Position numbers and translations under genes: made by a program. A stretch of 62,093 nt of DNA from contig JAHEFB010000024.1 in NCBI GenBank assembly GCA_024640405.1, forward strand, positions 2,088 through 64,180. Direction: 5' to 3'. Under the pieces are notes generated by a model. The model did not search any database and was not told the origin of the DNA. It saw nothing but the letters and a program-made list of their open reading frames with translations. This stretch comes from Alphaproteobacteria bacterium. Lineage in GTDB: Bacteria > Pseudomonadota > Alphaproteobacteria > Rhizobiales > Aestuariivirgaceae. Below are positions 8,165 through 16,775 of the stretch, piece by piece. Positions within the stretch are counted from its first letter, which is position 1. Every line of letters begins with the position of its first letter.

Positions 8165-9442
8165 TCAATTCAGATTGTCGTCGCCCGATGTTGTATCAGC
8201 GGCGGATTCTTCCATTTCTTTTGCCACCGCGGCAGCTGTAACCGCAGTTGCCATCGGTGTGACGGGAAACAAGTCACCGGTCTCGTCCGGGGACAACACA
8301 TCCGACATAGTCATGCGGTAAGACGCATAGACCGCCAGAAGACCGAAAACGGAAACCATGTACAACATGAAGCCGTTGGCACCGAACTGTTGCATGTACC
8401 CACCGGCGATGGATGGACCGGCGATGGCGCCCATTCCGTATAGCAGTATCAGTTTTGAACCTGCTGCCAGCATCTGGTCCTTGTTCAGTTGGTCGTTGGC
8501 ATGAGCAATCGCCAGAGAATACAACGGCATTGAAACACCACCGAACAAAGCCACCAGTGCGATCAGCAAAAACGCCTGGCTGGCGGGCACAAACATCACC
8601 GCGGCGGCCAAAACAGCAGACAATGCCGACAAAGCGGCAATCATCAGGCGTCTGTCATACCTGTCTGACAACCAACCCACCGGCAATTGAGACAAGATGA
8701 CCGCAAATGGAGCCACGGCCATCATCAGTGACACATAGGATAGCGGCATGCCGTTCATTACGCCGAAAACCGCGCCAAGGTTGAAAAATGCCGATTGGCA
8801 AAGGCCATTTGCGATTGCTGCAACCACTGCCAGTGGCGACGCTTTGAAAATCTCGGAAATGGATATGAACCGGGGCGCGCCCAGAACCGGCGCAGAAACC
8901 TTTGTCAGCACGATAGGCACCAACGACAAAGACATCACCGCAGAAACCACGATAAACCTGGTAAACCCGCTTGGATCGTCGATAACCAGCGCCAGCGATC
9001 CAATTCCTGCGCCGGAATAAAACAGCAACATGTAAAGCGACAATACCTTGCCGCGATCCTTGTTGCTGGCACCTTCATTGAGCCAGGTTTCGACTACAAT
9101 GGCCAGGCCGGCCGCGCACATTCCGATGACCAGGCGCATCAGGAACCACCAGACCGGATCTACGAACAGCGGGATCAGCAGTACCGCAGTAGACAGCACC
9201 GAAGCATATCCGGCAAACACCCGTATATGCCCCACGGCTCGCACCGCGTTGGGAGTGGTCAGCGCTGACAGAAACAGCCCAAGCGAAAATCCCGAGGCAA
9301 TTATGCCGGTTGTCGATGTGGAAAAGTTGGCAAGTGCTGCCTGAACACCAATCAGCGAGCCCTGAAGACTGTTGCCAATTGACATAAGAAAAATGGCCAC
9401 CAGCAGTGGCCACAGGTATCGTATTCCAGCAATCACCGGCAC
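8165..9442 (-). CDS. MFS transporter, YcaD-like
   Basis: A 425-residue polytopic protein with about 12 hydrophobic segments. It carries the MFS loop signature between helices 2 and 3 in degenerate form, VVETWLNEGASNKDRGK after helix 4-5, and LPVGWLSDRYDRR in the middle loop. The ETWLN and SDR.DRR patterns are typical of the YcaD/MFS_1 efflux-type branch. The C-terminal tail of about 45 residues is Ala/Asp/Glu-rich and hydrophilic. Substrate unknown. It stands between the DUF2336 gene and the receiver-like gene, all on the minus strand but separated by 80-150 bases, so a common operon is possible but not shown. Confidence 0.8.
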   Translation of the reverse strand: MPVIAGIRYLWPLLVAIFLMSIGNSLQGSLIGVQAALANFSTSTTGIIASGFSLGLFLSALTTPNAVRAVGHIRVFAGYASVLSTAVLLIPLFVDPVWWFLMRLVIGMCAAGLAIVVETWLNEGASNKDRGKVLSLYMLLFYSGAGIGSLALVIDDPSGFTRFIVVSAVMSLSLVPIVLTKVSAPVLGAPRFISISEIFKASPLAVVAAIANGLCQSAFFNLGAVFGVMNGMPLSYVSLMMAVAPFAVILSQLPVGWLSDRYDRRLMIAALSALSAVLAAAVMFVPASQAFLLIALVALFGGVSMPLYSLAIAHANDQLNKDQMLAAGSKLILLYGMGAIAGPSIAGGYMQQFGANGFMLYMVSVFGLLAVYASYRMTMSDVLSPDETGDLFPVTPMATAVTAAAVAKEMEESAADTTSGDDNLN

Positions 9443-9526
9443 TCGTCCTTCAAGTCAGGCCGTCAGCGAAAATCGCTCCGACACAAAATCAAATCTGCGT
9501 GCTGGCAAACCACGAATTCGATGATT

Positions 9527-9898
9527 TTACAGTATGCCCGTTTGACGCAGTTTGGCGTCAAAGATTTCCCGGTTGCAGGGCTTTACCAGATAGTCGGTTG
9601 CGCCGTGCCAGATCGCATCACCGACAGAACTGACATCGTTGGCCTCGGGGCACATGATCACAATAGGTTCTGCCCCCGCACTGAGCTTGCGCAATCGGCG
9701 AATGAAAGCCGTCGCGCGGCGAGTGCCGATCAAAACCACATCCGGCATTTTGGAAACACAATGGGCATACGCGGCGTCTTCGGATTCAATCTGCACGATA
9801 TAGAAGCCGTGACTGGCGAGAAAACCCTGTGCCCGGCCGCGCCATTCGAGATTGTCATCCACAACCAGGCAACGTTTCAGTTCGCAATGCCGCTTCAT
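9527..9898 (-). CDS. Atypical (pseudo-)receiver domain protein
   Basis: A 123-residue stand-alone response-regulator receiver fold: strand 1 with the acidic pair RCLVVDDN (D14, D15), the MPDVVLIG strand, PIVIMCPEA, and the conserved lysine in DYLVKPCN (K106). The phosphoacceptor aspartate expected after MPDVVLI is a glycine (G58), and the Thr/Ser switch position reads Cys (C83). It therefore probably cannot be phosphorylated in the normal way. No output domain follows. A full CtrA-type box lies about 60 bases upstream. Confidence 0.75.
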   Translation of the reverse strand: MKRHCELKRCLVVDDNLEWRGRAQGFLASHGFYIVQIESEDAAYAHCVSKMPDVVLIGTRRATAFIRRLRKLSAGAEPIVIMCPEANDVSSVGDAIWHGATDYLVKPCNREIFDAKLRQTGIL

Positions 9899-9959
9899 TT
9901 ACACTCTCCATTACGCCCAACCACGCCGTACCCGTAATACGAGTCCTGCGCCCAGCAGG

Positions 9960-9975
9960 TTAACGAGAAGTTAAC
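9960..9975. promoter_or_regulatory. CtrA-type binding box (TTAA-N7-TTAAC)
   Basis: The sequence TTAACGAGAAGTTAAC is an exact TTAA-N7-TTAAC match and is palindromic at its ends, so it reads as a box on both strands. It sits about 62 bases upstream of the pseudo-receiver start codon (9898, minus strand) within a 344-base gene-free stretch (9899-10242). The rest of that stretch is AT-rich toward 10000-10040 and shows no gene. CtrA is the cell-cycle/motility master regulator of alphaproteobacteria; binding here is inferred. Confidence 0.6.
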
Positions 9976-10242
9976 TGGCATTCCGGGCAACCAATACTCG
10001 TAATTTAATAAATAAATTCAATAACTTATGTTCTCCGTATGAATCAGTATGTGAATACCGGAAACGTCAGCATCTGGCAAAACAACCAAATTCGATGGGC
10101 TGCACACAGAATCAAATACAACCAATGGTTGCGCTGGCTAACTGCAACTCAACAAATACGAACATCAAATATAGTTTGCCCGTGAGCTTTACCTCGGTTA
10201 GCTGTGTGGACATCCTAAACACCCAGAAAATGGTACCCGATC

Positions 10243-10710
10243 ATGGCAGGCAAATGGTTTGACGAACTGACGGAGGGTTTTCAAATGACCCACGAAGTAC
10301 GCCGCACGGTAACAGAAGCCGACAACATGACGTTCTCCAACATGACCATGAACCCGCAACCCTTGCACATAGACCATGACTTCGCCGCTAAATCCGAATG
10401 GGGCCAACCGCTGGTCAATTCAATGTTCACGCTGTCTCTGGTAATCGGCATGTCCGTGCAGGACCTCACTCTCGGTACTCTCGTTGCACAACTTGGCATC
10501 ACGGACGTCAAATTCCCCGCACCGGTGTTCCACGGCGATACGATCAAGGTGAAATCCACCGTGATCTCCCGCCGGGAAAGCAAATCACGCCCGGACGCAG
10601 GCATTGTCGAAATCAAACACGAAGCCTTCAAGCAGGACGGCACCCTTGTTGCCGAATGCGTACGCCAGGCTTTCATGCGCCGGAAACCCGTTGAGACGGA
10701 AACGGCCTGA
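10243..10710 (+). CDS. MaoC-family hydratase
   Basis: A 155-residue single hot-dog domain of the MaoC/R-specific enoyl-CoA hydratase family. The hydratase signature is seen as TFSNMTMNPQPLHIDHDFA (residues about 29-47), with N and H at the catalytic positions, followed by GQPLVNSMFTLSL and KFPAPVFHGDTIKV. It shares one base with the downstream lyase (TGATG), a coupled arrangement. The MaoC plus citrate-lyase-beta-like pair recalls mesaconyl-CoA hydratase/malyl-CoA lyase chemistry of C4/C5 CoA esters, but the substrate is inferred only. Confidence 0.8.
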   Translation: MAGKWFDELTEGFQMTHEVRRTVTEADNMTFSNMTMNPQPLHIDHDFAAKSEWGQPLVNSMFTLSLVIGMSVQDLTLGTLVAQLGITDVKFPAPVFHGDTIKVKSTVISRRESKSRPDAGIVEIKHEAFKQDGTLVAECVRQAFMRRKPVETETA

Positions 10711-11552
10711 TGCGTTCGTTATTGTTTGTACCAGCCGACTCCGAACGCAAGATTGAAAAGGCGATGGCATCAGGAGTTGATGTCATAATCCTTGACCTGG
10801 AGGATTCCGTTGCGCTTCAAAACAAACCGGTTGCGCGCACAGTTGCTGCAGAAACCCTGCAACGCTCCCGTACCGGACCACTGATGTATGTGCGCGTCAA
10901 CGCGCTGGAAACCGATCTTACAACCAAGGACGTTGCTGCGATAATGCCGCTCAGCCCGGATGGATTGATCCAGCCAAAAACAGAAACCGGATCATGCGTT
11001 GAAAAACTGGCCGCCATGGCGGGCGTGGATGTGCCCATCATTGCCATTGCAACGGAAACCGCCAAGTCCATGTTTGGGCTCGGCACCTATTCACAACTCA
11101 ATGCGAACCTGAAGGGTATCGCCTGGGGCGCGGAGGATTTGTCAAACGAACTGCAGGCGCAGGCAAACAGAACACCGGAAGGTTTGCTGACGGAGCCCTA
11201 CCGAATGGCACGATCTTTATGTCTGTTTGGCGCACGGGCTGCGGGCATCGAGCCGGTGGACACTGTCTATGTCGATTTTCGCAATCAGGCCGGGCTGGAG
11301 CAGGATTGCATGCAAGCTGTCCGCGACGGCTTTTCCTGCAAGATGGCCATCCACCCTGCGCAGGTCGAAACGATCAACCGCATATTTACTCCATCAGCAC
11401 AACAGGTCGCGGAAGCCCGAAGTGTCATCGATGCATTCTCAAAGGCCGGCGATGCAGGGGTCGTGGGCTTAGAGGGCAAGATGTACGACATCCCTCATCT
11501 CAAAAGATCGAAGAAATTGCTGGACAGAGCCAAAACCTACGGGGTGGCCTGA
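10710..11552 (+). CDS. HpcH/HpaI-type CoA-ester lyase (CitE-like)
   Basis: A 280-residue TIM-barrel lyase of the CitE/malyl-CoA lyase family. It has the opening LLFVPADSERKIEKAMASG, the metal/phosphate segment VIILDLEDSVAL, the VRVNALET strand with the conserved arginine, IIAIATETAKS with the metal-binding glutamate, IAWGAEDLS, and KMAIHPAQVETIN near the C-terminus. Such enzymes cleave or hydrolyse 3-hydroxyacyl-CoA esters such as malyl-CoA, methylmalyl-CoA or citramalyl-CoA. The one-base overlap with the MaoC gene suggests the two act on one substrate chain. Confidence 0.85.
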   Translation: MRSLLFVPADSERKIEKAMASGVDVIILDLEDSVALQNKPVARTVAAETLQRSRTGPLMYVRVNALETDLTTKDVAAIMPLSPDGLIQPKTETGSCVEKLAAMAGVDVPIIAIATETAKSMFGLGTYSQLNANLKGIAWGAEDLSNELQAQANRTPEGLLTEPYRMARSLCLFGARAAGIEPVDTVYVDFRNQAGLEQDCMQAVRDGFSCKMAIHPAQVETINRIFTPSAQQVAEARSVIDAFSKAGDAGVVGLEGKMYDIPHLKRSKKLLDRAKTYGVA

Positions 11553-11598
11553 TAAATTCGGCACCCGGTCAATCGATTCTATCCCGGCTAAAATTGCT

Positions 11599-12678
11599 CT
11601 AGCCACCACGCAGCCAGGCTTCGAAACGTTTTGTGCGCAATGTTTTTGTTCGCGCATACCACAAGGCGTCACCAAACAGCGCGCGTGCGGTATGTTGTGG
11701 TGCATTCGGCAGATGATCACGCATGGGAACACCGGTTTTCCTGTGCAGTCCGATTCTCGGCAATGCCGACCGGCGCGCCGGGCCATATGGAATCAATTCG
11801 GACAAAGAAGCCATTTGTTCCGAAGCTGTGGCAAACCGGAGAAATTTTTCCGCCATACCCTGATCTCGTGCACCGCTCAGAACTGCCCAGACCTCGTATC
11901 CAATCACCTGACCGTCCCAGACGATTGTGATCGGAACACCATCCTTTTGTGAAGCTGAGAAGAAGCGGCCATTATATCCACTCGCCATGACGGCTCGTCC
12001 GTCATCGAGCATTTCTGCCGGAGTAGCCACGTCCTGCCACCAGATAATGGAACCTCGCAGGCTTTCCAGCTTTCTGAATGCCAGCCGCAATCCACGATCG
12101 GTACTTAAAAGATCATAGACCTGACTGATCGGCACGCCTTCAGACATCAGCGCCCATTCAAGAATTACGTCAGGCGTTCGCTGCAGCGCACGTTTTCCGG
12201 GAAAGCGTACCAAATCAAAGAAATCCGAAATTGTCGCGGGTTTTTCACCCAGAAAAGCACGGTCATTGAATGCAAAAACCGTCGAGTAAACATTCTGCGC
12301 AATTGAGCAGGCACGAAACGCGCCCGGCACAAAATCATCGGCAACTGCCAGCGGTTGCTGGGTTTCGGCGACCTGACGCATGTCAATTTTTGCCAGCAAT
12401 CCGGCATCGCACGCCGATATTGCCTGGTCTTCGATCATGTCAATCACGTCCCAGCGTTCCTTATCGGCTCGCCTGTCGAGCGCCCCGACGCCACCACCAT
12501 AGGTTACGGTCTCCACCTTGACGCCGGTCGCTCTCGTAAACGGTTCATAGATTGCCCGTCTCTGGGCATCTTCGTAGGCACCGCCCCATGACACCACGGT
12601 TATGGTGTCACTGGCCTGACCGCAAAGCGGCATGACGCAGATCAGCAGAAAAGCCGTGAAAGTACTAAGCGGTCGCAT
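11599..12678 (-). CDS. ABC transporter periplasmic substrate-binding protein
   Basis: A 359-residue protein with a cleavable signal peptide (about residues 1-22, ending GQASD). The mature start TITVVSWGGAYEDAQRRAIYEPF is typical of spermidine/putrescine-type (PotD/SBP_bac_8-like) binding proteins. Later segments include WDVIDMIEDQAISACDAGLL and AVMASGYNGRFFSASQ. No ATPase or permease gene is adjacent, so it is an orphan binding protein. Its start overlaps the end of the upstream ClC gene by 14 bases, implying co-transcription. The ligand is unknown. Confidence 0.8.
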   Translation of the reverse strand: MRPLSTFTAFLLICVMPLCGQASDTITVVSWGGAYEDAQRRAIYEPFTRATGVKVETVTYGGGVGALDRRADKERWDVIDMIEDQAISACDAGLLAKIDMRQVAETQQPLAVADDFVPGAFRACSIAQNVYSTVFAFNDRAFLGEKPATISDFFDLVRFPGKRALQRTPDVILEWALMSEGVPISQVYDLLSTDRGLRLAFRKLESLRGSIIWWQDVATPAEMLDDGRAVMASGYNGRFFSASQKDGVPITIVWDGQVIGYEVWAVLSGARDQGMAEKFLRFATASEQMASLSELIPYGPARRSALPRIGLHRKTGVPMRDHLPNAPQHTARALFGDALWYARTKTLRTKRFEAWLRGG

Positions 12679-14413
12679 TTTCTTCCCGTCTCAGTTCCTG
12701 AACAGCTTGCAGATAGGCTTTGATCACCGCCGTTTCGGTGACCGCCCCCACAAACCTGTTCGAGCTGGCATCCACCACCGGTATGACATCGCCGACAAAT
12801 CCTTCAAGCTGTCGCATCGCGCCTGCAAGTGTCGTTGTTTCATCAAACACCAGCGTCACTGGCTTCATCAGGGAAGACACAGCGGCAGATGGATCACCGG
12901 TGCGGTCCCGAGCATCAAACACGCCCGCAAGCCGTCTATCTTCGTCCAGTACAAAAACCTCACCCCGGGGGGTGGCACTTGCGCCTGTCCACACATTTAC
13001 AGCCGACTCGCCCGACCGGCACCGGGCAAAGTCCTCGATCAAAAGGTCGGACACAAGGCGTGTGGATAGCCGCGCGCGGTCGCGGCCCTGCGAGAGGTCA
13101 ATTCCCATGCCTGCCAGTTGTACGTCAAACAGCGAGCGGCCAAACACCCGATATGAAACGAGGTTGGAAAAAACCACCGCGACCATCGCGGCTATGGTCA
13201 GGTCATAATTCCGGGTCAACTCAAACACTATAAGAATGGTTGTCAAAGGCGCCCCGATCACGGCACTCGTTACGGCCATCATCCCACAGATCGCATAGGC
13301 AACAATTCCGGACGTTGCCACGACACCCGTCGCATCAACAAGCATCCAGCACAAGGCACCGAATAGTATACCGATCAACAAGGCCGGGCTGAACACACCG
13401 CCTGCGAAGCCGAATCCAATACACAGGGCGGTCAGCACAATTTTCGCAGCAACCAGCAGGGCAAGCTCCCAGGTCTGAAAAGCGCCTTCAATTGTCGCAA
13501 ACCGGAGCGCCTCGCTGCCCACTCCCATGACATCGGGCAGCCACAGGGCGGTAACACCGACAGCAAGTCCGGCACACGCCGGTCGCAGCACGGGGCTGAT
13601 TGACGAGTGCCCGGCAACATCAGAACATCGCAACGTCAAATGCATGAACCCAATTGCAACGCCAGCCGCCAGAAGCCCCAACAGTCCGAACAGCACAAAC
13701 TCGTGGCCATGCTGCACGCCGCCAAACTGCACCAGAAAAAGCGGCTCTCTCTCAAAAACCACATTCGCCACCACATAGCCGGTCGCCGCAGCAACAGTGG
13801 TCGGCGCAAAGGCCTGTATCGAATAGTGGCGCAAGATCACTTCATGAGCAAAAACCATCCCGGCGATTGGCGCATTGAAGGCAGTTGAAATAGCCGCTGC
13901 GACACCGCAGGACATGGCAATTGCGGCAAAGTTCGGGATGTGCAATTTCAGCCGATCCAGCATGTTGCCGATCATGGCTCCGAGATAAACCAGCGGACCG
14001 TACTGCCCTACAGAAGCACCGGACCCCAGCGAGATCACCGCAGCTGTCGTGGACAGCAGCCCGGCTTTCATGCCCGGTGGCGGCAAAGACAATTGCACCG
14101 CGCGCAGGACGTCGACCGGTCCCAGCGGGCGTTTTTCGGGCGACAGTTTTATCAACAATGCCCCGACAAGCAGACCGCCGATCACGGGCACCAGAATTGT
14201 CGCCACAGCAATCAGCCAGGGACTACCGTCAAACTGCACCCGCATTCGAGGTGAGATCAGCAGTGTATTGTTCAGCCAGGCCACCGCTTCGACAAAAGCA
14301 ATTGCCGCCAGTGATACGCCAAACCCGATCGCAAGCGCACATAATGTCATGGCGAATATGCGGTAGACAGCGTTTCCCGCAGGCAGTGGCATTTTCGGTT
14401 CACGACCGGTCAT
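12665..14413 (-). CDS. ClC-family chloride channel/antiporter with CBS domains
   Basis: A 582-residue protein with an N-terminal ClC membrane domain (about 10-430) and two C-terminal CBS-like repeats (about 450-580). ClC landmarks are LGSGASVGQYGP (129-140) and GFAGGVFSPALLIGILFG. In ClC proteins the GxEGP motif carries the gating glutamate; here it reads GQYGP with Tyr138 at that position, so transport coupling may differ from a standard H+/Cl- exchanger. The GSGIP selectivity motif is also not recognisable. It heads a two-gene unit with the overlapping binding-protein gene. Confidence 0.85.
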   Translation of the reverse strand: MTGREPKMPLPAGNAVYRIFAMTLCALAIGFGVSLAAIAFVEAVAWLNNTLLISPRMRVQFDGSPWLIAVATILVPVIGGLLVGALLIKLSPEKRPLGPVDVLRAVQLSLPPPGMKAGLLSTTAAVISLGSGASVGQYGPLVYLGAMIGNMLDRLKLHIPNFAAIAMSCGVAAAISTAFNAPIAGMVFAHEVILRHYSIQAFAPTTVAAATGYVVANVVFEREPLFLVQFGGVQHGHEFVLFGLLGLLAAGVAIGFMHLTLRCSDVAGHSSISPVLRPACAGLAVGVTALWLPDVMGVGSEALRFATIEGAFQTWELALLVAAKIVLTALCIGFGFAGGVFSPALLIGILFGALCWMLVDATGVVATSGIVAYAICGMMAVTSAVIGAPLTTILIVFELTRNYDLTIAAMVAVVFSNLVSYRVFGRSLFDVQLAGMGIDLSQGRDRARLSTRLVSDLLIEDFARCRSGESAVNVWTGASATPRGEVFVLDEDRRLAGVFDARDRTGDPSAAVSSLMKPVTLVFDETTTLAGAMRQLEGFVGDVIPVVDASSNRFVGAVTETAVIKAYLQAVQELRREENATA

Positions 14414-14564
14414 GATGAGACTGTTTCAAGAATTCCGGTACAAGGCAACTCATTACAGTTGGCTGCCGAATGGCGGAAATAATCTGATTAATCTATGTCA
14501 ATAGGCAGTTTGCGCAGATCAGAGATGCCTGCGTGTTGCTGTCGCATTCATTGGGTAGTCGCCG

Positions 14565-15947
14565 CTAATCGGCCTCAGGTTTACCGGCCCTGACACGCTT
14601 TGCCGAAGTTTGCCGCTTCGGTTTTGCAATCGGATTGGAGAGTTCAACCTTGACTGGACCCCGCATTGCGACATCGCGATGCGGATAGGGAATTTCAATT
14701 CCTGCTTCCTCAAGCCCGTCCCACAAAAGCAGGAATACATCACCTCGGACATTGACGGTACCCTGCTCCGGATCCCGGATCCAGAATCGCAGCTTGTAGT
14801 TGATGGAGCTGTCGCCAAACTCGGTGATGTGGCAAACCGGTGCCGGAACCGCCTGAATCCGCTTGTGTGTGGCTGCGACCTTTTTCGACAATTCCCGCAC
14901 CTTGTGCGGGCTGGCATCATAGCTGACACCGAAGTCGAGGTCGATGCGCACCAGATCTGACGAATATGACCAGTTGATCACCTGAGAGGTGATCAGGTCC
15001 TCGTTCGGTATCAGATATTCCCGCCCATCGCGCGAGATCACCGATGCATAACGCGCTGCAAGTTCGTTTATCTTGCCATAAGTATCGCCAACTGAAATTA
15101 CATCGCCCGGTTTGATGGACTTATCGACCAGCAGAATGATGCCGGAGATAAGATTCGACACGACTTTCTGCAAACCAAAACCGATGCCCAGGCCGATTGC
15201 GCCGGAAAATACCGCCAGCGCTGTCAGATCAATGCCTACAAAACTGCACCCGGCCAAAACCGCAACAATCATGAGGGCTGCCTTGATCAGCTTGCCCAGC
15301 AGCACCTGAAGTGACGGATTGAGATCTTCACTGCTCTTGATCCGGTTATCGGCAAACCGGCCAACCAGCATGGCCATCCAGACCATTGCCGATACCGTCA
15401 GCACTGACTTTACAACCAGTAGTGGTGTCAGCCTGATGCCTTGCATCTCAACGCCGAAACTATCGAGGCCCGTAATGGTCTGAGGCAACAGATTAAGAAT
15501 CCATAGTGCCGCTATTGACCAGGCAAACCAGCCTATGGTCTTGGCCATGAAGCGGTTGCGGATAAGCCGAGAGGCAATGGTTATGATCACCCAGGCCGTA
15601 CACAGCTTCGCGGCAATTCCGATCAGGTAACTGCGTGATATCCAGGTCAGGGACTGCATCGCCTCCACGGCAACCCACAGCAGGACCGCCAGTAAAATCC
15701 ACCGGCTTCTCCGCAACACAATGGCGAGAATGCGCAGCAGTTGCGGCTGTCCCTTGATGCCGCGGATTGCGCTTTCAAGCCGGGGCGTGGTCCAGCGCTC
15801 CAGGACAAGTGCTCCGGCGAATGCGGCCAGGATTATGGCAAGTTGTATCATCGCCCATTGCAGGCCGATATAGGTAGAAGTAATGCCGATCTGGTTCAGC
15901 CAGTTGGAAACAAAGCCTGATACATCGATAGCAATGTCAGACATCAT
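14565..15947 (-). CDS. MscS-type mechanosensitive channel
   Basis: A protein of about 460 residues with five N-terminal hydrophobic segments, then the MscS pore helix region (LTALAVFSGAIGLGIGFGLQKVVSNLISGIILL), the beta domain KPGDVISVGDTYGKINELAARYASVISRDGREYLIPNEDL, and a cytoplasmic alpha/beta domain ending in a basic tail. It would release solutes on hypo-osmotic shock. An AAGGGG tract is followed by TTG 15950, ATG 15947 and ATG 15944; spacing favours either ATG. Confidence 0.88.
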   Translation of the reverse strand: MMSDIAIDVSGFVSNWLNQIGITSTYIGLQWAMIQLAIILAAFAGALVLERWTTPRLESAIRGIKGQPQLLRILAIVLRRSRWILLAVLLWVAVEAMQSLTWISRSYLIGIAAKLCTAWVIITIASRLIRNRFMAKTIGWFAWSIAALWILNLLPQTITGLDSFGVEMQGIRLTPLLVVKSVLTVSAMVWMAMLVGRFADNRIKSSEDLNPSLQVLLGKLIKAALMIVAVLAGCSFVGIDLTALAVFSGAIGLGIGFGLQKVVSNLISGIILLVDKSIKPGDVISVGDTYGKINELAARYASVISRDGREYLIPNEDLITSQVINWSYSSDLVRIDLDFGVSYDASPHKVRELSKKVAATHKRIQAVPAPVCHITEFGDSSINYKLRFWIRDPEQGTVNVRGDVFLLLWDGLEEAGIEIPYPHRDVAMRGPVKVELSNPIAKPKRQTSAKRVRAGKPEAD

Positions 15948-16011
15948 CAAGTCCCCTTAGCGCCCATTTGTGCGATCCATCCTTGCAGGCGGCCTGTTTG
16001 TCAAGACACCC

Positions 16012-16611
16012 TCACTCCGGACGGCGCATCCGGAACGCTTCCTTTACAACAGCGTATTCCGAATATCCCATTCGCATGATCGGTTGCATGGCTGCCGTAT
16101 TCACCCTGCCATCCTCAATAAACCTGTCGTCAATATACACACCAATGACCTGACCGACCACAATGGCATATCCGCCGGCCGCATTGTCATGCCCGGGCAG
16201 GTCTACAGTCTTTACATACTTGCATTCCAGGCCAACCGGGCTCGCAGCGACTCTGGGCGGCTTAACAAGAACACTGGGGGCCTTTTCCAGCCCGGCAAGT
16301 TCAAACTCGTCAACGCCGCTTTCGACAGTCGCCGATGACTGGTTCATAGGTTCACGCAATTCCCAGGTGGCCATGTTGCAGACGAACTCGCCCGTTTCAA
16401 CAATGTTGGTGATGGAATCCTTCTTCCCGGCGGACCCAAACACAACGTAGTGCGGGTTGTCTGCCATCGCGTTGAAGAAGCTGTAGGGAGCAAGGTTCAC
16501 CACACCTTCCGCCGATATCGAGGAAATCCAGCCAATTGGCCTTGGCGCTACAACTGCCTTGAATGGATCATACTGGTGGCCATGATCGTTTTCTTCTGTA
16601 CCGTAGAACAT
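16012..16611 (-). CDS. Flavin reductase-like (FMN-binding) protein
   Basis: A 199-residue split-barrel flavin-binding protein, family DIM6/NTAB. Characteristic are YDPFKAVVAPRPIGWISS near the N-terminus, NLAPYSFFNAMADNPHYVVF, ETGEFVCNMATWEL and VGQVIGVYIDD. Members bind FMN and act as reductases or flavin donors to monooxygenases. The start at 16611 is chosen because GGAG lies 5 bases upstream and MFYGTEEND is the usual opening; an open frame to 16695 lacks this support. It diverges from bdhA. Confidence 0.8.
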   Translation of the reverse strand: MFYGTEENDHGHQYDPFKAVVAPRPIGWISSISAEGVVNLAPYSFFNAMADNPHYVVFGSAGKKDSITNIVETGEFVCNMATWELREPMNQSSATVESGVDEFELAGLEKAPSVLVKPPRVAASPVGLECKYVKTVDLPGHDNAAGGYAIVVGQVIGVYIDDRFIEDGRVNTAAMQPIMRMGYSEYAVVKEAFRMRRPE

Positions 16612-16726
16612 TCGCACTCCATGCATGTTGCAAATTGGCAGTCGTATTGCTTGATGGCGTTGAGTGCGCCCCGCTGTCAACAGGCGATGACACAAATGTC
16701 ACTTGAGGCAGGGCCAAAGCATCGCC

Positions 16727-16743
16727 ATGTTGCAATGCAACAT
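16727..16743. promoter_or_regulatory. Perfect palindrome upstream of bdhA (candidate operator)
   Basis: ATGTTGCAATGCAACAT is a perfect inverted repeat (8-bp arms around one A). It lies 33 bases before the bdhA start and in the divergent region with the flavin reductase. A related half-site, ATGTTGCAA, occurs at 16625-16633. Its position fits a repressor operator. A PHB-metabolism regulator such as PhaR is a plausible but unproven binder. Confidence 0.5.
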
Positions 16744-16775
16744 TCCAAATTCGACTTCAAATGGAGACATTGCAC

